Shown here piece by piece: positions 9,027 through 18,108 of a stretch of 64,000 nt of DNA. Location of the stretch: assembly GCF_000284595.1 (NCBI RefSeq), contig NC_017671.1, forward strand, positions 4,311,001-4,375,000, written 5' to 3'. The position numbers were made by a program, and so were the translations under genes. Below the pieces are notes generated by a model, which worked only from the letters and a program-made list of their open reading frames with translations, was not told the DNA's origin and ran no database searches. How positions within the stretch are numbered: the first letter of the stretch is position 1; each line of letters begins with the position of its first letter. Source of the DNA: Stenotrophomonas maltophilia D457. Its GTDB lineage: Bacteria > Pseudomonadota > Gammaproteobacteria > Xanthomonadales > Xanthomonadaceae.

Positions 9027-9974
9027 TCAGGTGTCGGTCGGGCGGGTCTGGCGGAGGAAGTGGCCGGTGACCAGCCAGGCGCCCAGCCAACCCAGCAGCA
9101 GCGTGCCGAGCAGGACCAGGCCGCCGTGCAGCAGGTCCAGGCCGTGCAGTACGAACGGGCTGCCGTAGCTGCGCGAAAGTTCGGCCAGCGGCATGCGCAG
9201 GGCGGCACCTGCAGCGCCGATCAGGGCCAGCGCCACCGCGCCGGCGCCCAGGCCGTACCACGCGCCCAGGTACAGGAACGGGCGGCGGATGAAGCCATCG
9301 CTGGCGCCGAGCAGCTGCAGCACGCCGATCTCTTCGCGGCGGGCCTGGATGTCCAGGCGCACCGTGTTGCCGACCACCAGCGCGGCACCTGCGCCGAGCA
9401 GGACCGACAGCACCTGCACCAGCCGCGCACCGAAGGCAAGCCAGGCATCCAGGCGCTGGCGCCACAGCGCATCGTGCTGCACCAGATCGGCCTCGGGCAG
9501 GCTTTCCAGCGCGCGCGCCAGGCGTGCGTCGTCCTTGCCCTGGCCGGGAGTGATCACCAGCAGCGAAGGCAGCGGATTGTCGTTGAGTGCGTCGATCGCC
9601 TCACCCAGGCCGGCATCGCGCAGTTCCTGCAGGCCCTGCTCGGGCGTGCGCACGTTCACTTCGGCCACGTCGTCGCGGTTGCGCAGCTGGCCGGCCAGGC
9701 GCAGCGCGCCGGGTGCATCGACGTTGCCCTTCAGGAACACGTTGATGTCGCGCGACTGCTGCACGCTGCCGGCGAACTGCTTGAGGTTGTCCAGCGCGAT
9801 CGACAGGCCCAGCGGCAGCGCCAGCGCCAGCGCCATGACCATCACCGTCAGCAGGGTCGCCCATGGCTTGCGGCAGGCGCGGCCCAGGCTGAACACCACG
9901 CTGTGCACGTGGTGCTGGAACCAGACGCCCACGCGCGAGGGGGCGGCGGCTTCGCTGTTTTCGTTCTTCGCCAT
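9027..9974 (-). CDS. ftsX: cell-division ABC transporter permease FtsX
   Basis: FtsX, 315 residues, is the membrane half of FtsEX, which regulates septal peptidoglycan hydrolases at the divisome. A cytoplasmic N-terminus is followed by a transmembrane helix at about 42-62 and a periplasmic domain at about 65-180 (SRDINVFLKGNVD). Three C-terminal helices complete the MacB-like permease fold, with GVLQLLGASDGFIRRPFLY between them. It starts 3 bp after the ftsE stop. Confidence 0.96.
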   Translation of the reverse strand: MAKNENSEAAAPSRVGVWFQHHVHSVVFSLGRACRKPWATLLTVMVMALALALPLGLSIALDNLKQFAGSVQQSRDINVFLKGNVDAPGALRLAGQLRNRDDVAEVNVRTPEQGLQELRDAGLGEAIDALNDNPLPSLLVITPGQGKDDARLARALESLPEADLVQHDALWRQRLDAWLAFGARLVQVLSVLLGAGAALVVGNTVRLDIQARREEIGVLQLLGASDGFIRRPFLYLGAWYGLGAGAVALALIGAAGAALRMPLAELSRSYGSPFVLHGLDLLHGGLVLLGTLLLGWLGAWLVTGHFLRQTRPTDT

Positions 9975-9977
9975 CGG

Positions 9978-10664
9978 TTACTCCGCCAGGTCCTGCGGCG
10001 AGATGTCATCCACCAGCCGGCCATGGTCGAGGATCAGCACGCGCTTGCGCATGCGGCGCAGCAGCGGCAGGTCGTGGCTGACCACCAGTACGCTGGTGCC
10101 GCGCGAGGGCAGCTCGGCGAACAGGGCCATGATCTCCGCCGCCAGGGTCGGGTCGAGGTTGCCGGTCGGCTCATCGGCCACCAGCAGCTTGGGCTCGCCG
10201 ACGATGGCGCGGGCGATGCCCACGCGCTGCTGCTCGCCGGCCGACAGCTGCGAGGGCAGCGCCTTCTCGCGATGGCCCAGGCCCATCCGCTCCAGCACCG
10301 AGCGCACGCGCTTGCTGATGTCGCCACGGCGGGTGCCGCGCAGGATCAGCGGCAGCGCCACGTTCTCGGCGATCGAGCGGTCCATCAGCAGCCGGTGGTC
10401 CTGGTAGACCGCGCCCACCGCGCGTCGGTGGCGGGGCACGTCGCCGCCGCGCACCTTCAGCAGGTTGCGCTCGTCGAACACCACCGCGCCGCGGCTGGGC
10501 CGCTCGTCGAGGTGGATCAACTTGAGCAGGGTGCTCTTGCCCGCACCGGAATGGCCGGTGACGAACAGCATCTCGCCCGGCGCGACCTCGAAGCTGACAT
10601 CGATCAGCGCCTCGTGGCCACCGGCGTACTGTTTGCTGACATTGTCGAAGCGCAGGACACTCAT
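9978..10664 (-). CDS. ftsE: cell-division ATP-binding protein FtsE
   Basis: FtsE, 228 residues, is the ATPase of FtsEX. Walker A GHSGAGKST, Q-loop VYQDHRLL, signature LSAGEQQRVGIARA, Walker B LLVADEPTG and the switch His in VVSHD are all intact. It is the first gene of the operon ftsE-ftsX-receiver-ung. A dimer of SMAG repeats lies between it and the convergently placed end of the rhlB region. Confidence 0.97.
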   Translation of the reverse strand: MSVLRFDNVSKQYAGGHEALIDVSFEVAPGEMLFVTGHSGAGKSTLLKLIHLDERPSRGAVVFDERNLLKVRGGDVPRHRRAVGAVYQDHRLLMDRSIAENVALPLILRGTRRGDISKRVRSVLERMGLGHREKALPSQLSAGEQQRVGIARAIVGEPKLLVADEPTGNLDPTLAAEIMALFAELPSRGTSVLVVSHDLPLLRRMRKRVLILDHGRLVDDISPQDLAE

Positions 10665-10716
10665 GCCCCGATTATGCAGGAGCGGCGCGACCTCGTGGAG
10701 ACGGTGGCGCCGATCG

Positions 10717-10773
10717 GTAGTGCCGGCCGCTGGCCGGCAGCCATGTGGGTTGCCGGCCAGCGGCCGGCACTAC
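10717..10773. repeat. SMAG repeat dimer (inverted)
   Basis: Two copies of the 23-bp palindrome GTAG-TGCCGGCCGCTGGCCGGCA, at 10717-10739 (plus) and 10751-10773 (minus), face each other across 11 bp. This matches the SMAG (Stenotrophomonas GTAG) repeat family. It lies between the start of ftsE and the end of rhlB. Confidence 0.9.
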
Positions 10774-10828
10774 CGTTCAAAGCCACCCGACCAGCGGTCG
10801 GGGGCTTCCCGCTGATCGGCAGCGCCGA

Positions 10829-12551
10829 TCAGCTGCCCGACAGCATCCGGCGGATCTTGCGGCCGATGCGGGTCAGGAACGAATCGCCGCTGTCGGCCGC
10901 CGTGCGCACCGGCTTGGCCACCACCTGCACCGGGGTCACCGGGCTGGCGCCGTTGCCGGCGTTGGCCTGCACGCCCTCGCCACCCTCGACCGGACGGCCG
11001 TGGCGACGACGACGGCGCTTGCGCGGCTTGCGCTCGCCATCCACCGGCACCTTCCGGCGCGCCCTCGGCGCGGGGCGGGCGCGGCGGACGCGGAGCCTGG
11101 GCGACAGCGGCTTCAGCACCTTCGGCCGGGGCAGCTGCAACCTGCTCGCCTTCCACGCGCGGCTTGCGCGGGCCACGCGAACGGCGCTCGCCGCTGCGCT
11201 CACCGTCGCGACGCTCGCCACGGCCACCGCCGGAGCGGCCCCCACTGCGACCACCACCACGGCGCTCTTCTTCAGCGGCGCGGGCTTCGCGCGCTTCACG
11301 GAAGATCTGGCCGACGCTCTCGTTCTCCTCACCTTCCTCGCCAGCAGCCGGGGCCGGGCGTTCCGGGCGCGGCAGCGGCGTCAACAGTTCCTTGGTGACC
11401 GGCTCGGACGGGATCTTCTGCTCGATGTAGGCCTCGATGTCCGGCAGGCCCATCGCGTAGCGTTCGCAGGCGAAGCTGATCGCATCACCCTCTTCGCCCA
11501 GGCGCGCGGTACGACCGATGCGGTGCACGTAGTCTTCGGCGTCGAACGGCAGGTCGTAGTTGTAGACGTACTTGATGCCGTCGATGTGCAGGCCACGCGC
11601 GGCCACGTCGGTGGCCACCAGGATTTCCAGCTGGCCCTTCTGGAAGCGGTTGAGCAGGCTCTCACGCTTCTTCTGCGGCACGTCGCCGGACAGCACGCCG
11701 ACGCGGTAGCCGGCCTTTTCCAGCGAGCGGGCGACGCGCTCGACGAACACCTTGGTATTGACGAACACCATGGTGCGCGCGCCTTCACTGCGCGACAGCA
11801 GGCCCAGCAGCAGCGGGATCTTCTCGTCGTCGGCCGGGAAATAGATGCGCTGGCGCACGCGCGCAGCGGTGATGGTCTCGGCTTCGACCACCAGCTTCTG
11901 CGGCTCGTTCATGTGCTCGTAGGCCAGCTCCAGCACGCGATGGCTGAGGGTGGCACTGAACAGCAGGGTCTGGCGGATGGTGCGTTCCGGCATGCGGCGC
12001 AGCAGGAAGCGGATGTCCTTGATGAAGCCCAGATCGAACATGCGATCGGCTTCGTCCAGCACGCAGATCTCGCAGGCGTGCAGCGAAACCACCTTGTGCT
12101 GCTTGACGTAGTCGATCAGGCGACCCGGGGTGGCGATGATCACGTCCACGCCCTGCTGCAGCAGCTCACGCTGCTTGTCGTAATCCACGCCACCGTAGAC
12201 CAGCGCGAAACGCAGGCCCAGGTCGGAACCGAACTTCACCGCATCCTTGTGGATCTGGATGGCCAGTTCGCGGGTCGGGGCAAGGATCAGCGCACGCGGA
12301 TCCTCCGGCTTGCGGTCGGCCAGCGCCGGGCGGGTCAGCAGGCGGTTCACGACAGCGACCAGGAAGGCCAGGGTCTTGCCGGTGCCGGTCTGGGCCTGGC
12401 CGGCAACATCACCGCCGGGCAGCGCGACCGGCAGGGTCAGCGCCTGGATCGGGGTGCAGCGGGTGAATCCGGCTCCTTCAAGGCCGGCCTGCAGGGCCGG
12501 ATGCAGCTCGAAGGAGGAGAAGGTCAAATCGGTCAGCGGTTTGTCGCTCAT
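10829..12551 (-). CDS. rhlB: DEAD-box ATP-dependent RNA helicase RhlB, frameshifted in its C-terminal tail
   Basis: The helicase core is complete: Q motif FTRCTPIQALTLPVAL, motif I AQTGTGKT, DEAD box VLDEADRMFD, SAT, and motif VI HRIGRTARLG. RhlB unwinds structured RNA and joins the RNA degradosome in gammaproteobacteria. After residue about 480 comes an Arg/Gly-rich and Pro/Ala-rich tail. Near 11047-11060 the expected tail (GERKPRKRRRRRHGR through RIGRKIRRMLSGS, stop at 10829) moves to the next frame, which implies one extra base. As read, the first frame runs on to 10770 through the SMAG repeats. The coordinates given follow the expected tail. Either a sequencing error or a real C-terminal change is possible. 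Confidence 0.88.
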
Positions 12552-13059
12552 GAGTCCGTCTTGGTATGGCCGCCGGCCCGTGGGGCGGCTGGCACTTCAT
12601 CGTCTAGGGGCACCGTCGCAAACTGCGGCCCCTGCGGCGGGTTGGCAGGCTGGGACCACCGGTCCGCGCGCCGCACAATGCCCCAGTTTACCGCACTCGG
12701 GCAGGCAAACCGGAATGCGGCGTCTCATGGCATCCAGAGACGCTACCTTCACCCAGCCACACCGGACTTGAACGGCCTGCCCGGGTTCGCTGGTGTCGCC
12801 CACTGCCAGCCCCATGTACAGGAAGACAGTGAAATCCGACACATACCGGCCATCGAAGCGATCACGATACGCTGGGTTCCAACCGGCGCCTGTCCCTGCC
12901 CTGCGATAGGGGTACACTGCCGGCCGTGAGCGTCCAGGCATCCCGCCGAACGCACCGCGGCGGTGCGCCGCGAGGCAACGACGAGGGTCGCGCCACCGGG
13001 CATGGCCCAGTTCACCCACCTCCGGCATGGCCGGGTGCAATCCAAGACGAGAAACCAAG
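12552..13059. other. divergent intergenic region between rhlB and trxA
   Basis: About 508 bp lie between the divergent starts of rhlB and trxA. I see no convincing gene; frames that are open here lack a ribosome site and family features. On the plus strand GGGGTACACT near 12905-12914 could hold a -10 element for trxA. On the minus strand GGTAAACTGG near 12680-12689 could do so for rhlB. A GC-rich hairpin CGCGGCG/CGCCGCG lies near 12957-12976 in the trxA leader. Confidence 0.5.
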
Positions 13060-13389
13060 ATGAGCGACAAGGTTGTACATGTCGGCGACGCCGACTTCGA
13101 TAGCGCAGTGCTGAATTCCAAGGAACCGGTGCTGGTCGATTTCTGGGCCGAGTGGTGTGGCCCCTGCAAGATGATCGCCCCGGCGCTGGACGAACTGGCC
13201 GATGCCTACCAGGGCCGCGCCAAGATCGCCAAGGTCAACGTCGACCACAACCGCGCACTGGCCGCCAAGTACCACGTGCGTTCGATTCCGTACCTGGTCG
13301 TGTTCAAGGACGGCGAGAAGGTCGGCGAGCAGATCGGTGCGGTGGGCAAGGCCCAGCTGGCCGGCCTGCTGGACAAGGCCCTGGCCTGA
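13060..13389 (+). CDS. trxA: thioredoxin
   Basis: TrxA, 109 residues, is a cytosolic disulfide reductase with the canonical active site W32-C33-G-P-C36 in FWAEWCGPCKMIAP. The cis-Pro segment RSIPYLVVFKDGE and C-terminal GAVGKAQLAGLLDKAL are normal. Start ATG 13060 gives MSDKVVHV, the usual N-terminus; the frame is open 11 codons further upstream. A GGCAGCCGC/GCGGCTGCC hairpin lies just after the stop (13402-13424). The gene order rhlB-trxA-rho is shared with other gammaproteobacteria. Confidence 0.97.
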   Translation: MSDKVVHVGDADFDSAVLNSKEPVLVDFWAEWCGPCKMIAPALDELADAYQGRAKIAKVNVDHNRALAAKYHVRSIPYLVVFKDGEKVGEQIGAVGKAQLAGLLDKALA

Positions 13390-13616
13390 TCCTGCTGTTC
13401 CCGGCAGCCGCTGCCCGCGGCTGCCGGCGGGCGCCCCGCGTCCATCATGAATGCTGTTCCCGGCGACTCTTGCATGCCGCCGCAGGCCGATGATAGTGTC
13501 GGCATATCCGGCCGCGCTCGCGTGCCGCACCCTCTGGACGCAGTTTCTTCCAGACCCATTCCCAACGTTCGCCGCCCCAGCCGGGCGCTCGCACCTTCAA
13601 GCGAGGAATAACGCTC

Positions 13617-15315
13617 TTGTCCGATAACACTTCCGAAACCGGCAGCGCCGATGCGCCCGCCGAAAAGCGCGTGCGCAAGCCCCGCGTGAGCAAGGCCGCC
13701 GCCCCGGCAGCCGCGCCCGAAGCGCCGGCACCGGCTGCAGCCGCCCCCGCGCCGAGCGCGCCTGCCACTGAACGCCCCCGCCTCCGGCGGCGGTGAGGGT
13801 GGCGAAGGCCGCGAATCCGGACAGCGCCAGCAGAACCACCAGGGCGGTGGGCAGCACCAGGGCCAGGGTCAGAACAACAACCCCTACAACCAGAACGGCC
13901 AGCAGGGCCAGGGCAATCGCCGCGACCGTTTCCGCAACCGTCGCGACCGCGACCGCAACCGCGGTGGCCGCGATGACGGCATGCCGCAGGACGGCGGCGA
14001 GCAGCAGCCCTTCGTGCCGCGCCCGCACGCCAACGTGCCCGAGGGCTTCCCGGTCTACTCGCTGAGCGACCTCAAGCGCATGCCGGCACAGAAGCTGCTG
14101 GAGATCGCCGAGCAGCTGCAGATCTCCGAAGGCGTGGCCCGTGCCCGCAAGCAGGACGTGATCTTCGCCCTGCTGAAGGTGCTGACCCGCCACGGCGACG
14201 GCGTTGCCGCCGATGGCGTGCTGGAAATCCTGCCGGACGGCTTCGGCTTCCTGCGCGCGGCCGAAGCCAGCTACCTGGCCGGCCCGGACGACACCTACAT
14301 CTCGCCCAGCCAGATCCGCCGCTTCAACCTGCGCACCGGCGACCACATCTCCGGCCGCATCCGCTTCCCGAAGGACGGCGAGCGCTACTTCGCGCTGAAC
14401 ATCGTCGACACCATCAACGGTGAGCCGATCGAAGCGTCGAAGAACAAGGTGCTGTTCGAGAACCTGACCGCGCTGTTCCCGCGCCGCCGCTTCACCCTGG
14501 AGCGTGGCAACGGTTCGTCGGAAGACATTACCGGCCGCATCCTCGATCTGATGGCGCCGCAGGGCAAGGGCCAGCGCTCGCTCATCGTGTCCCAGCCGAA
14601 GGCCGGCAAGACGATGATGATGCAGCAGGTCGCCACTGCCATCACCACCAACCATCCGGACGTGCACCTGATCGTGCTGCTGATCGACGAACGCCCGGAA
14701 GAAGTGACCGAAATGCAGCGCACCGTGCGCGGCGAGGTCATCAGCTCGACCTTCGACGAGCCGGCCGCGCGCCACGTGCAGGTGGCCGAAATGGTCATCG
14801 AGCGCGCCAAGCGCCTGGTCGAGCACAAGAAGGACGTGGTGATCCTGCTCGACTCGATCACCCGCCTGGCCCGCGCCTACAACAACGTGGTGCCGAGCTC
14901 GGGCAAGGTGCTGACCGGTGGCGTGGACGCCAACGCCCTGCACCGCCCGAAGCGCTTCTTCGGTGCCGCGCGCAACGTGGAGGAAGGCGGCAGCCTGACC
15001 ATCATCGCCACCGCGCTGGTCGACACCGGCTCGAAGATGGACGAGGTGATCTACGAAGAGTTCAAGGGCACCGGCAACAGCGAAGTGCACCTGAGCCGCC
15101 GTATCGCTGAAAAGCGCGTGTTCCCGGCCATCGACATCAACCGTTCCGGCACCCGCCGCGAAGACCTGCTGATCGAGCCGGAACTGCTGCAGAAGATCTG
15201 GATCCTGCGCAAGCTGCTGCATCCGATGGATGAAATGGCCGCGATGGAGTTCCTGCTGGACAAGATGAAGAACACCAAGTCCAACGACGAGTTCTTCGGC
15301 TCGATGAAGCGCTGA
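13617..15315 (+). CDS. rho: transcription termination factor Rho, apparent frameshift in the N-terminal extension
   Basis: Rho is the hexameric RNA-dependent ATPase that terminates transcription. From ATG 13981 the frame encodes the complete core: the RNA-binding domain (VYSLSDLKRMPAQKLLEIAE, DGFGFLR), the P-loop SQPKAGKTMMMQQ, and the rest of the ATPase to FFGSMKR. The expected start is TTG 13617-13619 (SDNTSETGSADAPAEKR) with GAGGA upstream, giving an Ala/Pro/Gly/Gln-rich extension as in other xanthomonads. In this sequence that frame stops at 13794-13796 because the run at 13775-13779 has five C where four would keep the frame. A sequencing error, a real mutation bypassed by internal initiation, or slippage at the C-run are all possible. 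Confidence 0.9.
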
Positions 15316-15339
15316 TCCACGGCATTGCATCGAAAGGAA

Positions 15340-15369
15340 CCTGCCGCTCGCTGCGGCAGGTTTTTTTTT
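15340..15369 (+). terminator. rho-independent terminator after rho
   Basis: The stem CCTGCCGC/GCGGCAGG with loop TCGCT is followed by nine T residues, a textbook intrinsic terminator 24 bp after the rho stop codon. Confidence 0.93.
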
Positions 15370-15523
15370 GCCTGCAGGGCGACCCACTTCACTTTGCCGC
15401 CGCCGACTTTTGGCGATAATCCGCCCGATACCCTGCCCGGCCCTGCGGGCGTGGCCACCGATTCCGCTGTCGCCCCTTCCGGAGAACCGGTCGGGTCCAG
15501 CCTCCTGCCGGATCCGTCGACGC

Positions 15524-17098
15524 ATGCGAACGCTGTCTCCCCGCCTCAACCTGGGCAAGCTGATCCTCGCCCTGGCCCTGCTCAGCGCCATCATCGCCCT
15601 GGCCAATACCCTGCTGGCCAGCTACCGCGTGCAGCGCGACCAGCTGGTCGGCAATACCCTGGAAGCCAACCGCGTCTATGCCACCAAGCTGGCCGAGACC
15701 ACCCAGAACTTCCTGTTGGCCGCGCAGCAGGAGCTGGCCTACGCCGCCACCCGACTCGGCCAGAGTGACCTCGATCCGGCACAGGCGCAGGACGAGGCCA
15801 GCCGCCTGCAGCTGCAGACCAACAGCTTCAATTCCTCGCTGGTGGTGGACGCCGACGGCCTGGTGATCGCCACCTCGCCGCAGACCCTGCAGCTGCAGGG
15901 CGAGATCCTGCACAGCGTCGGCAACAATGCCGCATTGGCTGCACGCCAGCCGATGATCAGCGACCCGTACCAGTCGACCACAGGCAAGCTGCTGGTCTCG
16001 CTGTCGCACCCGATCTTCGACCGCCAGGGCCACTATCGCGGCTACGTCAGCGGCACCCTGTACCTGCGCCAGCGCAGCGCGCTGCATACGCTGCTGGGCA
16101 AGCACTACTACCGCGACGGCTCCTACCTGTACGTGGTCGACCGCCATGGCCGCCTGCTGTACCACGCCGACGGCAAGCGGGTCGGCGACTACGTGGTCGG
16201 CAACCCGGCGGTGAAGGCGGTGGTGCGCGGTGAGCGCGGCGCGCAGCAGGTCCGTAACAACCTGGGCGTATCGATGCTGGCCGGTTACGCGCCGGTACCG
16301 GTCACCGGCTGGGGCATCATCGCCCAGCGGCCGACCGAGGCCACATTGCAGCCGTTGTCACGGTTGATGACCGCGGTGATCTGGAACGCGATCCCGCTCG
16401 GCCTGCTGTCACTGCTGATCACCTGGTGGTTCGCCCGGCGCATCTCGATGCCGCTGTGGCAGCTGGCGCGCAACGTGCAGGGTGGCGAGGACACCGGCAG
16501 CGCGATCAACCACGTCAGCGGCATCCGCGCGTGGTACTTCGAGGTTGCCCAGCTCAAGCAGGCGGTCCTGCACAGCTTCAACGCCCTGCAGGACCGCATT
16601 GGCACACTCAACCGCGCCAACCGTACCGATCCGCTGACCGGCCTGCTCAATCGCCGCGGCCTGCAGCAGGCGCTGGATGCGCTGCAGGTGCAGGGCATTC
16701 CGTTCGCGATCCTGGCGCTGGACATCGATCGCTTCAAATCGATCAACGACAGCCACGGCCATGACGTCGGTGACGCCGCCATCGTCCATATCGCCGACCA
16801 GATGCGCCGCTACTCGCGCGACAGCGACATCCTCTGCCGTGCCGGTGGCGAGGAATTCCTGCTGCTGCTGCCGGGCATCAGTACCGACTCGGCGCGCCAG
16901 GCCGGCGAGCGCCTGCGCCAGCACATCGCCGATCATCCGTTCGAGCCGGTCGGCACCATCACCGTGTCGCTGGGCGTGGCCCACTTCCCCAGCTTCCATG
17001 TCGATGCCGAGCAGGCGCTGCGGCTGGCCGACAAGGCCCTGTACATGGCCAAGGAACAGGGCCGCAACCGCGTGGTGGTCTACCCGTACGCGGACTGA
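15524..17098 (+). CDS. membrane-anchored diguanylate cyclase (Cache-GGDEF)
   Basis: A 524-residue protein. A signal-anchor helix at about 11-31 precedes a periplasmic double-Cache-like sensor (about 35-285), a second transmembrane helix (about 290-310), a short HAMP-like linker, and a GGDEF domain (about 360-524). The active-site motif GGEEF is at 441-445. An allosteric inhibitory site RDSD sits five residues before it (432-435), so both catalysis and product inhibition should be intact. It is expected to make cyclic di-GMP in response to a small periplasmic ligand that cannot be named. The start ATG 15524 was chosen because the hydrophobic anchor follows directly. It stands alone behind the rho terminator. 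Confidence 0.93.
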   Translation: MRTLSPRLNLGKLILALALLSAIIALANTLLASYRVQRDQLVGNTLEANRVYATKLAETTQNFLLAAQQELAYAATRLGQSDLDPAQAQDEASRLQLQTNSFNSSLVVDADGLVIATSPQTLQLQGEILHSVGNNAALAARQPMISDPYQSTTGKLLVSLSHPIFDRQGHYRGYVSGTLYLRQRSALHTLLGKHYYRDGSYLYVVDRHGRLLYHADGKRVGDYVVGNPAVKAVVRGERGAQQVRNNLGVSMLAGYAPVPVTGWGIIAQRPTEATLQPLSRLMTAVIWNAIPLGLLSLLITWWFARRISMPLWQLARNVQGGEDTGSAINHVSGIRAWYFEVAQLKQAVLHSFNALQDRIGTLNRANRTDPLTGLLNRRGLQQALDALQVQGIPFAILALDIDRFKSINDSHGHDVGDAAIVHIADQMRRYSRDSDILCRAGGEEFLLLLPGISTDSARQAGERLRQHIADHPFEPVGTITVSLGVAHFPSFHVDAEQALRLADKALYMAKEQGRNRVVVYPYAD

Positions 17099-17137
17099 AA
17101 AGCGGCCGGCCTGGCCGACCGCTCCATCGCACCGGGC

Positions 17138-18028
17138 TCAGCGCTGCGCCAGCGGCGTCAGCAGGCGCAGGCCGCGCTGGGTGCCATCGACCATGTACAC
17201 GCCGCCGGCCGGCAGCAGATCACTTCCCGCCTGTCCGGCGCCATCCGGCGTGCGCCAGGGTGCGGCCTGGCGCGGGCCGGGGATGAAGGCACGCCAGCGG
17301 CCGTAGCGTTCCGGCTGGCCGTTGTCGCTGTTGTTCAGGGCGAAAGTGACCGGCACGCGCACGGTCCATGAATCCCGCGTGCTGTCCTCGCCGGTGGTCG
17401 GCGGCGAGAAGGTCCACTTGCGGGCCGCACTGATACTGGCCTTGGCGAAGATGTCGCGCATCCTGGCCATGGTCCGTTCCGGTGCGACCACGGTCATGTT
17501 CACCTGCTCGGCAATGACATCGGCCACGGTGCCGTCGCGTGCGACCTTGACCAGCAGCAGTACGTCACCCTGCCCGCCATTGCGGAAGGCCTCTTCGGGG
17601 TAGCGCGGCGGCGGCATGCGCTTCTGGGTGATCGAATCGGTAGCCTTCGGATCATATTCACTGAAGTCGACGCTGGTCATGCTGATCTGGTAGTTGCCGT
17701 CTTCCTGCTGCTTGCCACGCAGGCGTACGCGCAGCGGCGCGTGGACGGCCACCGGCGTGCCATCGCGCAACGTCGGTTCGAACTGCCAGTCGCGGATGGC
17801 GCCTTCCACGAACGACACGATGCCGGGTGCGAGCATGGCACGCTGGTCCAGGACCAGCGTGCTGACCGAACCATCGGCCGCCACGTCGATACTGCCCGAC
17901 AGCACCATGCTCATCTCGGCAGTGGCGCGCACGGCGCGCGCGTTCTGGGCCATGGCATCGGCCGGCAGCAGGGGAGCACCGGCGGCGAACGCCAGGGCCA
18001 GCGCAAGGAACAGGGGGGAACGCATCAT
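17138..18028 (-). CDS. exported protein with TonB-like C-terminal domain
   Basis: About 296 residues. A classical signal peptide (RSPLFLALALAFAAGAPLL, cleavage after AMA) is followed by two regions related to the TonB C-terminal fold. The clearer one is at about 135-230, with PPPRYPEEAFRNGGQGDVLL, VARDGTV and AARKWTFSPP. No transmembrane anchor or Pro-rich spacer is visible, so it is not a classic energy-transducing TonB. It may be a free periplasmic TonB-domain protein. The start was placed at the ATG-ATG pair near 18028 ahead of the signal peptide; ATG 18038-18040 is an in-frame alternative. It lies downstream of aceK on the same strand with a gap of about 80 bp. Confidence 0.8.
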   Translation of the reverse strand: MMRSPLFLALALAFAAGAPLLPADAMAQNARAVRATAEMSMVLSGSIDVAADGSVSTLVLDQRAMLAPGIVSFVEGAIRDWQFEPTLRDGTPVAVHAPLRVRLRGKQQEDGNYQISMTSVDFSEYDPKATDSITQKRMPPPRYPEEAFRNGGQGDVLLLVKVARDGTVADVIAEQVNMTVVAPERTMARMRDIFAKASISAARKWTFSPPTTGEDSTRDSWTVRVPVTFALNNSDNGQPERYGRWRAFIPGPRQAAPWRTPDGAGQAGSDLLPAGGVYMVDGTQRGLRLLTPLAQR

Positions 18029-18108
18029 TGCCGGATCCATGGTGATGAGGTGAACCCCGAGCGTACCGCAGTCCGAGCGGGACCGGCAGGCAGTCCACGC
18101 CACGCCGT

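Noticed and set aside
8877..12929. 1350-codon open frame on the plus strand opposite ftsX, ftsE and rhlB
   Set aside because: It runs antisense to three convincing genes. Its composition is shadow-like and no start signal is present.
12597..13169. Open frame on the minus strand between rhlB and trxA
   Set aside because: It overlaps the trxA start, lacks a ribosome site and shows no domain; treated as intergenic.
13402..13424. GGCAGCCGC/GCGGCTGCC hairpin after trxA as an intrinsic terminator
   Set aside because: A clear stem, but no T-tract follows; not listed as a terminator on its own.
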